This document shows, piece after piece, positions 15,762 to 24,563 of a stretch of 25,390 nt of DNA. This stretch comes from CAZQQN01 sp964549595. Lineage in GTDB: Bacteria > Bacteroidota > Bacteroidia > CAILMK01 > CAYYUA01. The stretch is from the NCBI GenBank assembly GCA_964549595.1, contig CAZJWK010000029.1, forward strand, positions 1-25,390, in the 5' to 3' direction. The notes below the pieces were generated by a model that did not search any database, was not told the DNA's origin, and saw only the letters and a list, made by a program, of their open reading frames with translations. Made by a program: the position numbers and the translations under genes. The stretch's first letter is position 1. Each line of letters starts with the position of its first letter.

Positions 15762-17714
15762 TCAGGCATCTATATTGGCATACTTGGAATTTTTCTCAAT
15801 GAAATCCCTTCTGGGTGGGACCTCATCCCCCATAAGCATGGAAAAGGTACGGTCTGCCTCTGCCGCACTTTCGATACTCACTTTCCTTAAGGTACGATTC
15901 TGGGGGTCCATGGTTGTATGCCAAAGTTGCTCCGAATTCATTTCGCCAAGCCCTTTATAGCGTTGTACGGTGACACCGTTTTCCGTGCCATCCGGGCTCA
16001 GCCTTTGAACGGTCTCGGCCCGCCCCTCTTCTGACCATACATATTCAGCCTGTTTGCCTCTTTTTATTTGATAGAGGGGAGGTGTAGCAATATATACGTA
16101 TCCTTGCTGAATAAGCTCAGGCATGTAACGGAAAAACAAAGTAAGGATCAACGTACGAATGTGGCTACCATCCACATCGGCATCAGTCATGATGATGATT
16201 TTATGATAACGAAGGCGGCTGGTATCCAGGGCTTTGTCATCCTCTTCGGTTCCGATAGAAACACCAAGGGCCGTAAACATATTCTTAATTTCCTCATTAT
16301 CATAGATTTTATGCTCGAGGGCCTTCTCCACATTCAGAATCTTACCGCGCAAGGGAAGAATAGCCTGAAACCTACGGTCACGGCCCTGTTTGGCTGTTCC
16401 GCCCGCAGAATCCCCTTCTACCAAATAAATTTCCGTTTTTGAGGGGTCCTTTAAGGAACAATCGGATAGTTTGCCCGGTAAACCCCCACCACTGAAACTG
16501 CTTTTTCGCTGAACCATTTCACGGGCCTTCTTAGCGGCATTCCTGGCCTGGGCTGAAAGGATCACTTTTTGGATGATGTTTTTGGCATCCTTGGGATTTT
16601 CTTCCAGGTAGGTGGCTAATTGTTCGGAAACAAAGGCATCCACAGCACCCATGATATCCTTATTACCCAGTTTTGTCTTGGTTTGGCCCTCAAATTGGGG
16701 TTCATCCACTTTTACTGCAATAACACCGGTTAATCCCTCACGGAAATCGTCCCCGCTGATTTCTACTTTCACATTTTTCAATAAGCCTGACCGTTCTGCA
16801 TAATTCTTTAAGGTCCTGGTAAGGGAACGGCGAAGTCCGGCAATATGGGCTCCCCCTTCAATGGTATTGATGTTATTGACGTAAGAGTGCAGGTTTTCAT
16901 TGTAAGTATCATTGTATTGAAAGGCCACGTCAATGGGGAAACCGCTTCTTTCGCCTTCAAATGCCATTGGTTGGGAAATAATGGGTTGGCGAGTTTCATC
17001 CAATAATTCCACAAATTCCTTCAATCCACCGTCAGAATAAAATACATCTGACTTTTCTTCTCCGTCCGCGGATTTTTCCCTTTTGTCTACCAAGCTTAGC
17101 TTTACCCCCTTATTAAGGAAGGCCAATTCACGTAACCGAGCGGCCAGGTTTTCAAAGTGGAATTCTGTTTCCAGGAAAATGGATTCATCAGGCTTGAAAG
17201 TCATTATGGTTCCGGAATCCTCGGTTTCACCCATTTCTTTCGCAGGATACTGCGGATAACCTTTTTCATATTCCTGAACATTGATTTTTCCATTCCGGTG
17301 AACCTCCACTTTCATGTGAGAGGCCAATGCATTTACGCATGAAACACCAACTCCATGAAGGCCCCCTGAAACTTTGTAAGTGTCTTTATCAAATTTCCCC
17401 CCCGCATGAAGGACTGTCATTACCACTTCTAAAGCAGAACGGTTTTCCTTGGGGTGAATTTCGGTCGGAATTCCCCTTCCATTATCTCTTATGCTAACAC
17501 TGTTATCTTCATTCACAATGACTTCAATGAAATCACAATAGCCTCCCAGGGCTTCGTCAATGGAGTTGTCGATCACCTCGTAAACCAAATGGTGAAGGCC
17601 ACGGTAACCTATGTCACCAATATACATAGCCGGCCTTTTCCGGACGGCTTCCAAGCCCTCTAAAATTTGAATATTTTCTGCGGTATAATTTTGATTTTCT
17701 GGGTTTTCTGCCAT
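15762..17714 (-). CDS. gyrB: DNA gyrase subunit B
   Basis: The 650-residue product is the ATPase subunit of the type IIA topoisomerase that introduces negative supercoils, working as A2B2 with GyrA. The GHKL ATPase domain shows E46-V-I-D-N50 and R-D77-N-G-R-G-I-P, then the lid segment G-G-L-H-G-V-G-V-S (117-125). The TOPRIM domain shows L-V-E433-G-D-S-A-G-G, ILPLRGKILNVEKA (452-465) and D-A-D-V-D-G-S-H (511-518). The tail has QRYKGLGEMN (584-593) and the DRTFSMLMGD segment. Length is typical of a GyrB without the proteobacterial insertion. The sequence is GyrB-like rather than ParE in the Q-R-Y-K-G-L-G-E-M-N region. It is followed by a strong hairpin terminator, so it is likely monocistronic. 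A small hairpin (TTTCCAC/GTGGAAA, 17783-17802) lies in its upstream region. Confidence 0.95.
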   Translation of the reverse strand: MAENPENQNYTAENIQILEGLEAVRKRPAMYIGDIGYRGLHHLVYEVIDNSIDEALGGYCDFIEVIVNEDNSVSIRDNGRGIPTEIHPKENRSALEVVMTVLHAGGKFDKDTYKVSGGLHGVGVSCVNALASHMKVEVHRNGKINVQEYEKGYPQYPAKEMGETEDSGTIMTFKPDESIFLETEFHFENLAARLRELAFLNKGVKLSLVDKREKSADGEEKSDVFYSDGGLKEFVELLDETRQPIISQPMAFEGERSGFPIDVAFQYNDTYNENLHSYVNNINTIEGGAHIAGLRRSLTRTLKNYAERSGLLKNVKVEISGDDFREGLTGVIAVKVDEPQFEGQTKTKLGNKDIMGAVDAFVSEQLATYLEENPKDAKNIIQKVILSAQARNAAKKAREMVQRKSSFSGGGLPGKLSDCSLKDPSKTEIYLVEGDSAGGTAKQGRDRRFQAILPLRGKILNVEKALEHKIYDNEEIKNMFTALGVSIGTEEDDKALDTSRLRYHKIIIMTDADVDGSHIRTLILTLFFRYMPELIQQGYVYIATPPLYQIKRGKQAEYVWSEEGRAETVQRLSPDGTENGVTVQRYKGLGEMNSEQLWHTTMDPQNRTLRKVSIESAAEADRTFSMLMGDEVPPRRDFIEKNSKYANIDA

Positions 17715-17782
17715 AAATGATTAAGCTTTTTGATAGAATTGCTACAAAATAAATTAGTTACTAAGGTTTGATCAGATCAGTT

Positions 17783-17802
17783 TTTCCACTTCTTTGTGGA
17801 AA
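17783..17802. other. Short hairpin between coaE and gyrB
   Basis: TTTCCAC and GTGGAAA form a 7-bp perfect stem around a six-base loop (TTCTTT). On the - strand, the direction of coaE and gyrB, it has no T tract and so is not a canonical terminator for coaE. It could be a leader structure of gyrB or an incidental palindrome. Confidence 0.35.
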
Positions 17803-17852
17803 TTTTAATGCCAAAAAAATTTGAATTTAGGGTTTTGGGATGTGAAATCATT

Positions 17853-18446
17853 TTATCCTGTTTTGATTAGTTTTTTATGAAAAGTCATAACTTGAGGAAT
17901 AACCAAATGCCTACCGTCATTTATAATCACCTGATCGCTTCTTTCATCCTTTTTTGCCTGGGGTAATTGATTTTCCATCCGGGCCAGGACATCTTTTTTT
18001 TCCATTTGCTCCCTTTCCATAATGCGGTTAACCCGAATATTTTCGGGTGCACTTACTGAGATCATGTAATCGAAATGCTCATCTGCTCCTGTTTCGAAGA
18101 GTAAAGCGGCTTCTTGAATGACGTAAGCCAGATAAGATGGCTGCGAGTAAACCCAATCGGTAAAAGCCTTCCTTACCGCCGGATGGACAAGCGCATTCAG
18201 CTTTTGTAGAGCTGCTTTATCATGAAATACTTTACCGGCCAAAGCCTTGGTATCTAAACCATGATCCCGGGCATAAACTTCTTCACCAAAAGTTTTTTGC
18301 ACATTTTCCCGCAGGTCAGGGTCATTGTGAAGTAGCTCTTTGCCTGTTTGGTCAGCGTAAAAAACCGGTATTCCGATAACTTCAAATATTTTTGCTACGG
18401 TAGATTTTCCACTTCCTATGCCACCTGTTAAGCCCACAATCTTCAT
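17853..18446 (-). CDS. coaE: Dephospho-CoA kinase
   Basis: The 197-residue product catalyses the last step of coenzyme A synthesis, ATP-dependent phosphorylation of the 3'-hydroxyl of dephospho-CoA. The Walker A loop is G8-G-I-G-S-G-K-S15, followed by Y-A-D-Q as in the family. HPAVRKAF and V-I-Q-E-A-A-L-L-F-E-T are CoaE signature blocks, and the helix with EREQMEKKDVLARMENQLPQ matches the R-x2-Q/D-Q pattern near the C-terminus. Length is normal. It sits between gyrB and the GH15 gene, all on the - strand, with 132- to 138-base gaps, so probably a separate unit. A candidate -7 element is at 18500-18507. Confidence 0.93.
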   Translation of the reverse strand: MKIVGLTGGIGSGKSTVAKIFEVIGIPVFYADQTGKELLHNDPDLRENVQKTFGEEVYARDHGLDTKALAGKVFHDKAALQKLNALVHPAVRKAFTDWVYSQPSYLAYVIQEAALLFETGADEHFDYMISVSAPENIRVNRIMEREQMEKKDVLARMENQLPQAKKDERSDQVIINDGRHLVIPQVMTFHKKLIKTG

Positions 18447-18499
18447 TTAACTATTTCCCCTTTCTTTAAAAACTAACAAACCAATTACCGGATTTACTC

Positions 18500-18507
18500 C
18501 AAAATTA
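18500..18507 (-). promoter_or_regulatory. Candidate -7 element for coaE
   Basis: The - strand reads TAATTTTG, matching TAnnTTTG, about 54 bases before the coaE ATG. No good TTTG/TTG is seen at the right spacing upstream, so support is weak to moderate. Confidence 0.28.
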
Positions 18508-18578
18508 AGGCTTATTTTGCGATTTATTCCGAAAATTTTGCATTCAAACCCATACTCTGGAATGGAGTCGAAAGTGGT

Positions 18579-20369
18579 TCATGGCAGAAAATCAGGCTTA
18601 TCCATTTGATGGGCAATCCGGAAAGCTGAATTGACTAATCCCATATGACTGTAGGTTTGCGGAAAATTCCCCCACTGACTACCGTCCTGTGGATCCACAT
18701 CTTCACTTAATAACCCAAGGTGATTGCCATAGCTTATTAGCTTTTCGAAAACATTTTGGGCATCCTTTAGGCGACCTACGCAGGCAAGTGCATCTACGTA
18801 CCAAAAGGCGCAAACGAGAAAGGCGCTTTTGGGTTTCCCGAAATCATCTTCGTGCTTATAACGGAAAAATAAGCCCTCATCGGTCATGAGTTCTTTTTCA
18901 AGTTTTATGAGGTGATTTTTGGCTTTCCGGGAATGCGGGTTTAGATACTTCATGGTAATAAGTTGAAGTAAGCTGGCATCCAAATTTTTGGTATCGGTTG
19001 CCTGCCGGTAAACCTGCTCCTCTTCGTCATAGCATTCTTCGATATGGTCTGCGGCTCTTTTAATAAGCTTTTTTGCCTTTTTGGCCAATGATTGATGCCC
19101 GAAATGGTTAGCAATCTTCAGGCCTGCATTACTTCCTGCCCAATGAAAAAGGGAAGAATAAGCATGTAATTGATTGGTTTCCCGGAATTCCCAAAGACCG
19201 GCATCCGGTTCGTCAATCTTTTCTTCAATTTTATCCAGTAGGAGGGATGTAAGGCGAATACCCAGCCGTTCATCTTTTTCCGCAAAGCGTGCATCAGAAT
19301 AAAGGGGGAGTAGGGAAACCAATATCTGCCCGTAAACATCATTCTGAACATGGGTGTAGGCTTGATTACCACGCCTAACGGGTTGGTTGCCCAGGTAACC
19401 ATTGAGATCAAGCGTTTCTTCAGGTAACTTATTTGAATCCCCAACCAAAGTGTACACCGGTTGAAAATTGAAATTTTTCTCCCGGGTTGTAAGGTTTTGG
19501 ATGAAGAAGGCATATTTCCGCAATTCGTAAAAATGGCCTATGTTATTTAGTGCCATCAAGGTATAAAACGAATCCCTTAGCCAGCAATAACGATAATCCC
19601 AATTGCGGCCTTGACCGGGATGTTCTGGTAAACTGCTGGTGCTGGCAGCGATAATGGCTCCGGTGTCTTCAAATTGGTGAAGTTTTAATGCGAGAATTGA
19701 ACGGGCCACTGATTCCTGGTGGAAATTGGCAATAGCTGCCTGGTTGATGAATTCCTGCCAATATTCTTTGGTTTTTTGCAAGAATTCCTCTGTAGTAGAT
19801 TCCAGTGGCGCTTCCAGCGGAATACCCCAGCTAAGGCAAATATAGTTGGTGGTATTAAGGAAGATACAGCGTTTGGAAAGAATGTAACTAAGCGGTAAAC
19901 TTGACGTCAGTCTTACTTGCTTTTTCAAGCCTAAAAACCGGATATGGTTACTGCCTATATAGGATTGGGGTTTGGTTTTGCCATAATCACCTACCGGTTC
20001 GCAGGATATTACTATTTCAGGATTCCCCTCTAAGGGTTCGATTTTCCTGAATAACATTAAAGGCTTAAAATGCCTTTCATATTGCCTGAAACGGGGAGCA
20101 AAATCCGTTACCCGAAATTTACCGTCAGGGGCACTGAATTCCGTACAAAGAATGTTGGTGTTGGTTAGGTAATATTGATGGCAATCAAATTGGGAACTAT
20201 TGGGTTTGATGTAAAAATGCCCTCCTTTTTCATCGTCTAATAAATTGCCGAAGATAAAGCTTGAATCAAATTTCGGCCAGCACATCCAGGAGATATCCGC
20301 TTCATTATTAATATGGGCCAGATATGCACAATTACCGATAATTCCTTGTTGGTATTTGTGGGGTGCCAT
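18579..20369 (-). CDS. GH15 glucoamylase/trehalase-like protein
   Basis: The 596-residue product is a glycoside hydrolase family 15-like enzyme with no evident signal peptide, so cytoplasmic. The N-terminal beta domain begins with the family phrase Q-G-I-I-G-N-C-A-Y-L-A and S-W-M-C-W-P-K-F-D-S. The (alpha/alpha)6 catalytic domain contains GRNWDYRYCWLRD (254-266), a block shared by bacterial and archaeal GH15 enzymes. Likely catalytic acids are Glu394 in D-A-G-L-W-E-F-R and Glu556 in L-L-S-E-D-V-D-P. Family members hydrolyse alpha-1,4-glucans, trehalose or related alpha-glucosides; which one cannot be told from the sequence. The usual Bacteroidota partners (trehalose-phosphate synthase) are not adjacent. 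It is divergent from the haem protein gene, with a 215-base gap between the two. Confidence 0.85.
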   Translation of the reverse strand: MAPHKYQQGIIGNCAYLAHINNEADISWMCWPKFDSSFIFGNLLDDEKGGHFYIKPNSSQFDCHQYYLTNTNILCTEFSAPDGKFRVTDFAPRFRQYERHFKPLMLFRKIEPLEGNPEIVISCEPVGDYGKTKPQSYIGSNHIRFLGLKKQVRLTSSLPLSYILSKRCIFLNTTNYICLSWGIPLEAPLESTTEEFLQKTKEYWQEFINQAAIANFHQESVARSILALKLHQFEDTGAIIAASTSSLPEHPGQGRNWDYRYCWLRDSFYTLMALNNIGHFYELRKYAFFIQNLTTREKNFNFQPVYTLVGDSNKLPEETLDLNGYLGNQPVRRGNQAYTHVQNDVYGQILVSLLPLYSDARFAEKDERLGIRLTSLLLDKIEEKIDEPDAGLWEFRETNQLHAYSSLFHWAGSNAGLKIANHFGHQSLAKKAKKLIKRAADHIEECYDEEEQVYRQATDTKNLDASLLQLITMKYLNPHSRKAKNHLIKLEKELMTDEGLFFRYKHEDDFGKPKSAFLVCAFWYVDALACVGRLKDAQNVFEKLISYGNHLGLLSEDVDPQDGSQWGNFPQTYSHMGLVNSAFRIAHQMDKPDFLP

Positions 20370-20394
20370 AAGTTTAAGGTTTTTTAGCCAAAGT

Positions 20395-20425
20395 CAAAAG
20401 TAATTCAATTTAGCCAACAAGGCAA
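20395..20425 (-). promoter_or_regulatory. Candidate promoter of the GH15 gene
   Basis: On the - strand TACTTTTG (20395-20402) matches TAnnTTTG, with CTTG (20423-20426) about 20 bases upstream as a possible -33 element. The -7 element lies 26 bases before the ATG at 20369, so the leader would be short. Confidence 0.4.
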
Positions 20426-20584
20426 GTTAGTAATTTGCAAAGGTCAGAGGCTTTTGAGTTTAGGTTGGATAAGGTGATTGGGTTTTTAAATCTGATTTGC
20501 TCGTATGTAACGTTTGAACTTTCCAACCATTTTCCCAAATTAGCAAAGCCTAAGGAGCGTCAAAAATGCCCTTCAGGTAGGGAA

Positions 20585-22582
20585 ATGAGTATAAACCGTA
20601 TTGTATCATTTGGGTATCCGGCTTTGATTCTGGGCTTAGTGTGCCTTGCTTTGTTCCAGTGCAACCAAGAAAAATCCGGTTCTGAACAAGCAAAACAAGG
20701 AGCAGATCTACGTTTCAAAAACCTTCATGACACGGTTGATTACGTAGGAATGAAACAATGCAAAACCTGTCATTCCAATGTGTATGAGTCATTTAAAAAG
20801 ACTGGGATGGGCCAGTCTTTTGGAAAAGCAAAGCCCGGTATTAGTGATGCCGATTTTAAAGGCCATCCCAAAGTTTACGATTCTTTCAAGGACCTGTATT
20901 ACACGCCTTTTTGGCGGGACAGCACGCTTTTCATAAAGGAGTACCGCCTGGAAAATGGTGATACAGTCCATAAAAGGGTACAGGAAATAGATTATGTCAT
21001 TGGTTCGGGGCATCATACCAATTCTCATATTTATTCGGCGAATGGCTATTTATACCAGGCTCCGCTGACTTTTTACACCCAAAAGGGGAAATGGGACTTG
21101 CCTCCTGGTTTTGGTAAAGGAAACAATACCCGTTTTACCCGGAAAATCGGTGCTGAATGTATGACCTGCCATAATATGTACCCTGAATTTGAGGAACTTT
21201 CGGTAAACAAATACCACAAAGTGCCTAATGGTATAGCCTGTGAACGTTGCCACGGACCGGGTGAGCTTCATGTGAAAGCCAAAAAGCAGGGTGAAATTAT
21301 TGATACCGCTAAGCAAGCAGACCGTACTATTGTGAACCCGAGTAAACTGCCGACAAACCTTAAAAATGATGTTTGTCAAAGATGCCATTTGCAAGGAAAT
21401 GCCGTTTTAAAGGAAGGCAAAAGCTTTTTTGATTTTAAGCCCGGAATGGAGCTTTCTTCGGTCATGACCGTTTTCCGTCCGCAGTTCAAAGAAAAGGGCG
21501 CTTTCATAATGGCGTCTCATTCTGAGCGGCTACAACAAAGTGAATGTTACAAGGCTACCCGTGAAAACAAGAGTTTTGAGGCGCTGAACTGTATCACTTG
21601 TCATAATCCGCACAAAAGTGTGAAGGTGACGGAGGACCAATATTTCAATAATACCTGTCAGGAATGCCACAATAAAAAATCGAAAAAACAGGAAAAGGTG
21701 GTGGAATGCAAGGCTCCGCAGCAAAGGCGGGCCAAAGTAGATAACAATTGTGTGAAATGCCATATGCCTAAATCCGGTAGTGCTGATATCCCTCATGTCT
21801 CCATAAATGACCATAAAATCCGGGTTAGGGATAGCCAAGCCGGTAAAAAATTGGCTCAACCCTCTATGCAGGAGCTAACTGTGAAAAAGTTAAAGAGTTA
21901 TAACAATCCAAGCCCGGGTAAAAAAACCAAAGCCAGAGCGTACCTTTATTATTTTGAGAAATTCCGGAACAAACCTCGATTCCTTGATTCCGCCAAATAT
22001 TACCTCGACAGGTTAGCCCCTTCAGAAAATCAAGCGGAATGGATCCAATATTTTTTCCTAAGGCAGGATTATGAGGAATTAATCCGTTTTGTCAATCGGT
22101 TAGATTCGATCCGGATAAAAGAAGCCAAGCCGCATTACCAAATAGGCCAGGCTTATTTTGATCAAAAGCAATGGAATAAAGCCCTGGAATATTTTGAAGC
22201 GGCTGTCAATAAAAAGCCCTATAACCTGGATTACCGTAATAAATTGGCTTCTGTATACATCAGGCGCCGGCAATTAAGTAAAGCTCAAGATCAGCTGGAT
22301 TTTATTATGAAAGAAAATCCCCAATTGGCCTTTGCGCATAACAACCAAGGTTTCCTCTATCTTGTGAAACAAAAATTTGCCAAAGCCAAAAAGTCCCTTG
22401 ATAAGGCGATTTCCCTAAGCCCTGATTATGGAAAGGCTCACTTAAACCTGGGTAAATATTATTTGGGAAAAAGCCAATGGGAAAAGGCCAATCAAAAGCT
22501 TCAAAATGTGCGAAAAAGGTATCCCAAACTGGCTAAGGAGGCAAACAGGATACTGAAAATGATTGAGCGGAGGCAGTCTTAA
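20585..22582 (+). CDS. Seven-haem c-type cytochrome lipoprotein with TPR repeats
   Basis: The frame extends upstream to 20435, but the better start is the ATG at 20585. It is preceded by a GGGA stretch and gives a lipoprotein signal (L-A-L-F-Q-C, Cys26). The resulting 665-residue protein has seven CxxCH sites at Cys59, 192, 219, 264, 336, 358 and 389, fitting cytochrome c554-like multihaem proteins. The N-R-T-I-V-N-P-S-K-L and C-Y-K-A-T-R...C-I-T-C-H blocks recall a group of TPR-containing multihaem cytochromes I know from Planctomycetes and Acidobacteria. The C-terminal third (about 515-660) contains tetratricopeptide repeats (Y-F-D-Q-K-Q-W-N-K-A-L-E-Y-F-E-A-A, N-N-Q-G-F-L-Y). It is probably periplasmic-facing and outer-membrane anchored, in electron transfer or an oxidoreductase complex; the partner is unknown. 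It needs cytochrome c maturation genes elsewhere. Confidence 0.85.
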   Translation: MSINRIVSFGYPALILGLVCLALFQCNQEKSGSEQAKQGADLRFKNLHDTVDYVGMKQCKTCHSNVYESFKKTGMGQSFGKAKPGISDADFKGHPKVYDSFKDLYYTPFWRDSTLFIKEYRLENGDTVHKRVQEIDYVIGSGHHTNSHIYSANGYLYQAPLTFYTQKGKWDLPPGFGKGNNTRFTRKIGAECMTCHNMYPEFEELSVNKYHKVPNGIACERCHGPGELHVKAKKQGEIIDTAKQADRTIVNPSKLPTNLKNDVCQRCHLQGNAVLKEGKSFFDFKPGMELSSVMTVFRPQFKEKGAFIMASHSERLQQSECYKATRENKSFEALNCITCHNPHKSVKVTEDQYFNNTCQECHNKKSKKQEKVVECKAPQQRRAKVDNNCVKCHMPKSGSADIPHVSINDHKIRVRDSQAGKKLAQPSMQELTVKKLKSYNNPSPGKKTKARAYLYYFEKFRNKPRFLDSAKYYLDRLAPSENQAEWIQYFFLRQDYEELIRFVNRLDSIRIKEAKPHYQIGQAYFDQKQWNKALEYFEAAVNKKPYNLDYRNKLASVYIRRRQLSKAQDQLDFIMKENPQLAFAHNNQGFLYLVKQKFAKAKKSLDKAISLSPDYGKAHLNLGKYYLGKSQWEKANQKLQNVRKRYPKLAKEANRILKMIERRQS

Positions 22583-22654
22583 TTTCCGGCCCGATTCCCC
22601 CCTTTAAATGAATCAATATTTGGACTTAATTGGGATTTTTAATAGCTCCTGTCC

Positions 22655-22664
22655 NNNNNNNNNN
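22655..22664. other. Assembly gap (ten N)
   Basis: Ten consecutive N interrupt the sequence between the haem-protein gene and the S41 peptidase gene. The flanking bases hold no gene. The true gap length is unknown, because ten N is often an arbitrary scaffold filler. Confidence 0.99.
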
Positions 22665-22676
22665 TTACTTTACCCA

Positions 22677-23672
22677 TTATTTCAGAAATCTCACTGCCCT
22701 TTCTATCATTTCATCCTTTTTGTCATCTCCGATGGTCATGGTTTGGTAGATATCCGGGGTTACGCCGTCTTCTGTTTGTGCTTTTTGTTTGTTTAATAGC
22801 TGGTTAATCGATAGCCGGTATCGCCATCCGTTTGGCAATTTACCCGTATAAGGCTGCCCTCCTCCACCTCCTGTTGTATCTCCCATTATGTAAGCCCGGG
22901 GAAATGTTTTTATGGCGCTGGCAAAGACGTTTGCAGAGCTGTAGCACTTCCTGTTGGTTAGTACAACCATTTTTCCATTGAATCTCAAAGAATCAGCAGG
23001 GGAGACCTTATTGACTTTTGGCTCGGAAAAATCATCATGCCCCGAACCGGTTTTCTCCTTTAAATAACCATAGATCCGCTCTTTTTGGATAAACCTGGCA
23101 AGGATTTTTTCCACCAATCTTATGCTTCCGCCGGTATTATTCCTTACATCAAAAATGATTCCTTTTAAGCCTTGGAATCGGCGTATTACGTAATTCAGGT
23201 TTTTGGTCTCAAAATTATTTGCGAAACTGGGGTAATAAATATAGCCAATGGAGTCTATCATTATATTAAGAAATGGCCCCGATTTTCTTGCTGTGCTATC
23301 TTCATAATGCCGCTCGATCAAGTCCCGGTTAAAATTGGGTTTTGCTGAAAGCTCAAAACTGTACCGCCATTGATCAAAATCCGATTCAAGGCCTACGTGA
23401 CCATCTTCCAAAGAGGCCAGCATGGCTTTTAACTGATCAAAAAGGGCTTCCTGGCTCATGTCATTATCAATCCTCGGCCGGTAAACGCTGCGGATGGAGT
23501 CCCAATCTATCTGTTTATATTTGAAAAAAGCATAGCGTTTATTCGCCTGATGCCATAGTTTGTTAAAGTTTGCCACTGGTTTTTTATTAACATCCTTTTT
23601 AATAAACGGCTTTTCACAAGCCCCTAAAAACAAAGAAAAACAAATGCCTAAAGCCACAAAAGAGCGAAGCAT
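22677..23672 (-). CDS. S41-family peptidase-like lipoprotein
   Basis: An upstream in-frame ATG at 23706-23708 would overlap the neighbouring gene. The ATG at 23670-23672 instead gives a 331-residue protein with a clean lipoprotein signal (L-G-A-C, Cys19), so I prefer it. The protein resembles S41/tricorn-core C-terminal processing peptidases. It has L-E-D-G-H-V-G-L (in these enzymes just before the protease core), I-G-Y-I-Y-Y-P-S-F, D-V-R-N-N-T-G-G, and C-Y-S-S-A-N with a candidate nucleophilic Ser, then G-D-T-T-G-G-G-G-G and G-V-T-P-D-I. No PDZ domain is evident, so it is the short form. It probably acts in the periplasm or at the outer membrane. The stop lies about 13 bases from the assembly gap but is intact. 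It follows the 280-residue protein by 11 bases, so they are likely cotranscribed. Confidence 0.85.
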   Translation of the reverse strand: MLRSFVALGICFSLFLGACEKPFIKKDVNKKPVANFNKLWHQANKRYAFFKYKQIDWDSIRSVYRPRIDNDMSQEALFDQLKAMLASLEDGHVGLESDFDQWRYSFELSAKPNFNRDLIERHYEDSTARKSGPFLNIMIDSIGYIYYPSFANNFETKNLNYVIRRFQGLKGIIFDVRNNTGGSIRLVEKILARFIQKERIYGYLKEKTGSGHDDFSEPKVNKVSPADSLRFNGKMVVLTNRKCYSSANVFASAIKTFPRAYIMGDTTGGGGGQPYTGKLPNGWRYRLSINQLLNKQKAQTEDGVTPDIYQTMTIGDDKKDEMIERAVRFLK

Positions 23673-23683
23673 AATTGAATCAT

Positions 23684-24526
23684 TTAAAAATTGAAGAGTA
23701 TGGCACAATATACTTGGTGAAGCCCTGCATTTACCGTATTGATCTCAATAGCGTCATACTTATAGTAATCCCAGGTATATCCTAATCTGACACCATTTTT
23801 GTTCTTTAAAAAGTAGGTAATGGATAAATCAGTATTGACGCGTATCAAATCTCCCCAACTTGTTATTTGCCCCCATTCCTGGATTCCTTTTGCTAATTGA
23901 TCATTTAAGACAATTTCACCCGGTACGCTTTGCGTGTAAAGGGGACGCACCACTTGGGAAACTAATGGCAGGCTAAGCTTTAGATCGACTACAATCGGGT
24001 GATCAGGAATAAAATAAAACGACCTTTTGATGGAGGAAGCCAGGGAAAATGAGTTGATCCATTCGTAATCGATATGATTTGTGAATTGAGGATGCCTCCT
24101 TAATGCACCTGATAAATCAAATGAGGCCCCGCCATACCAACCGGTTTTTATTGGTTTAATAGGGGTGATCCGGTGCTGATAAAAAAAATGAAAGTTGAAT
24201 CCAAATTGAGGGATGTCGTAGTAATTAAATTGAGAACTTATATTGCCTGCATAGGGTGACAGCTTAATCTGTGTGACGTATTTGGGGCTTATTTTTTCCC
24301 ATCCCAGGTTTCCATTAATATGACCGCCTTTATGAATTAATTCCGTCAACATCCCTTTATCCCTACCATACCAATAGTTCCATCCGGTGCCAAATTGTAA
24401 ATAATGCTGGGGTTTTTTGAAGGGAAAATATTCAAATTTTTCATTGGATTGGCAGAAGGCCGTTGCTGTAAATAACAGCAAGCTAATGGAGCATGCAAGA
24501 AATTTCACATTTCGCAAAGCCGACAT
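23684..24526 (-). CDS. Putative outer-membrane beta-barrel protein
   Basis: The 280-residue product has a signal peptide (about 1-25, a hydrophobic stretch ending in A-F-C-Q) followed by many short, alternating amphipathic stretches rich in Tyr, Phe and Gly, and a C-terminal Y-C-A-I-L-F-N-F ending in Phe. These are usual features of small outer-membrane barrels in Bacteroidota. I do not recognise a specific family and see no catalytic or metal-binding motif. It is the first gene of a two-gene - strand unit with the S41 lipoprotein and has a candidate -7 element 30 bases upstream. A shared surface or processing role with the peptidase is an inference from position only. Confidence 0.65.
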   Translation of the reverse strand: MSALRNVKFLACSISLLLFTATAFCQSNEKFEYFPFKKPQHYLQFGTGWNYWYGRDKGMLTELIHKGGHINGNLGWEKISPKYVTQIKLSPYAGNISSQFNYYDIPQFGFNFHFFYQHRITPIKPIKTGWYGGASFDLSGALRRHPQFTNHIDYEWINSFSLASSIKRSFYFIPDHPIVVDLKLSLPLVSQVVRPLYTQSVPGEIVLNDQLAKGIQEWGQITSWGDLIRVNTDLSITYFLKNKNGVRLGYTWDYYKYDAIEINTVNAGLHQVYCAILFNF

Positions 24527-24555
24527 TGGGGAATAATTCCTTTTTATTCAATGTC

Positions 24556-24563
24556 CAAATTTA
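24556..24563 (-). promoter_or_regulatory. Candidate -7 element for the beta-barrel/S41 unit
   Basis: The - strand reads TAAATTTG, matching TAnnTTTG, 30 bases before the ATG at 24526. No clear TTTG is seen at the right distance upstream. Confidence 0.35.

Noticed and set aside
16068..16442. A 124-residue + strand open frame inside gyrB
   Set aside because: Antisense to the TOPRIM region of a clear gyrB; no support.
22608..22796. A + strand open frame crossing the ten-N gap
   Set aside because: It contains unknown bases and overlaps the S41 gene in the opposite strand; it is an artefact of the gap.
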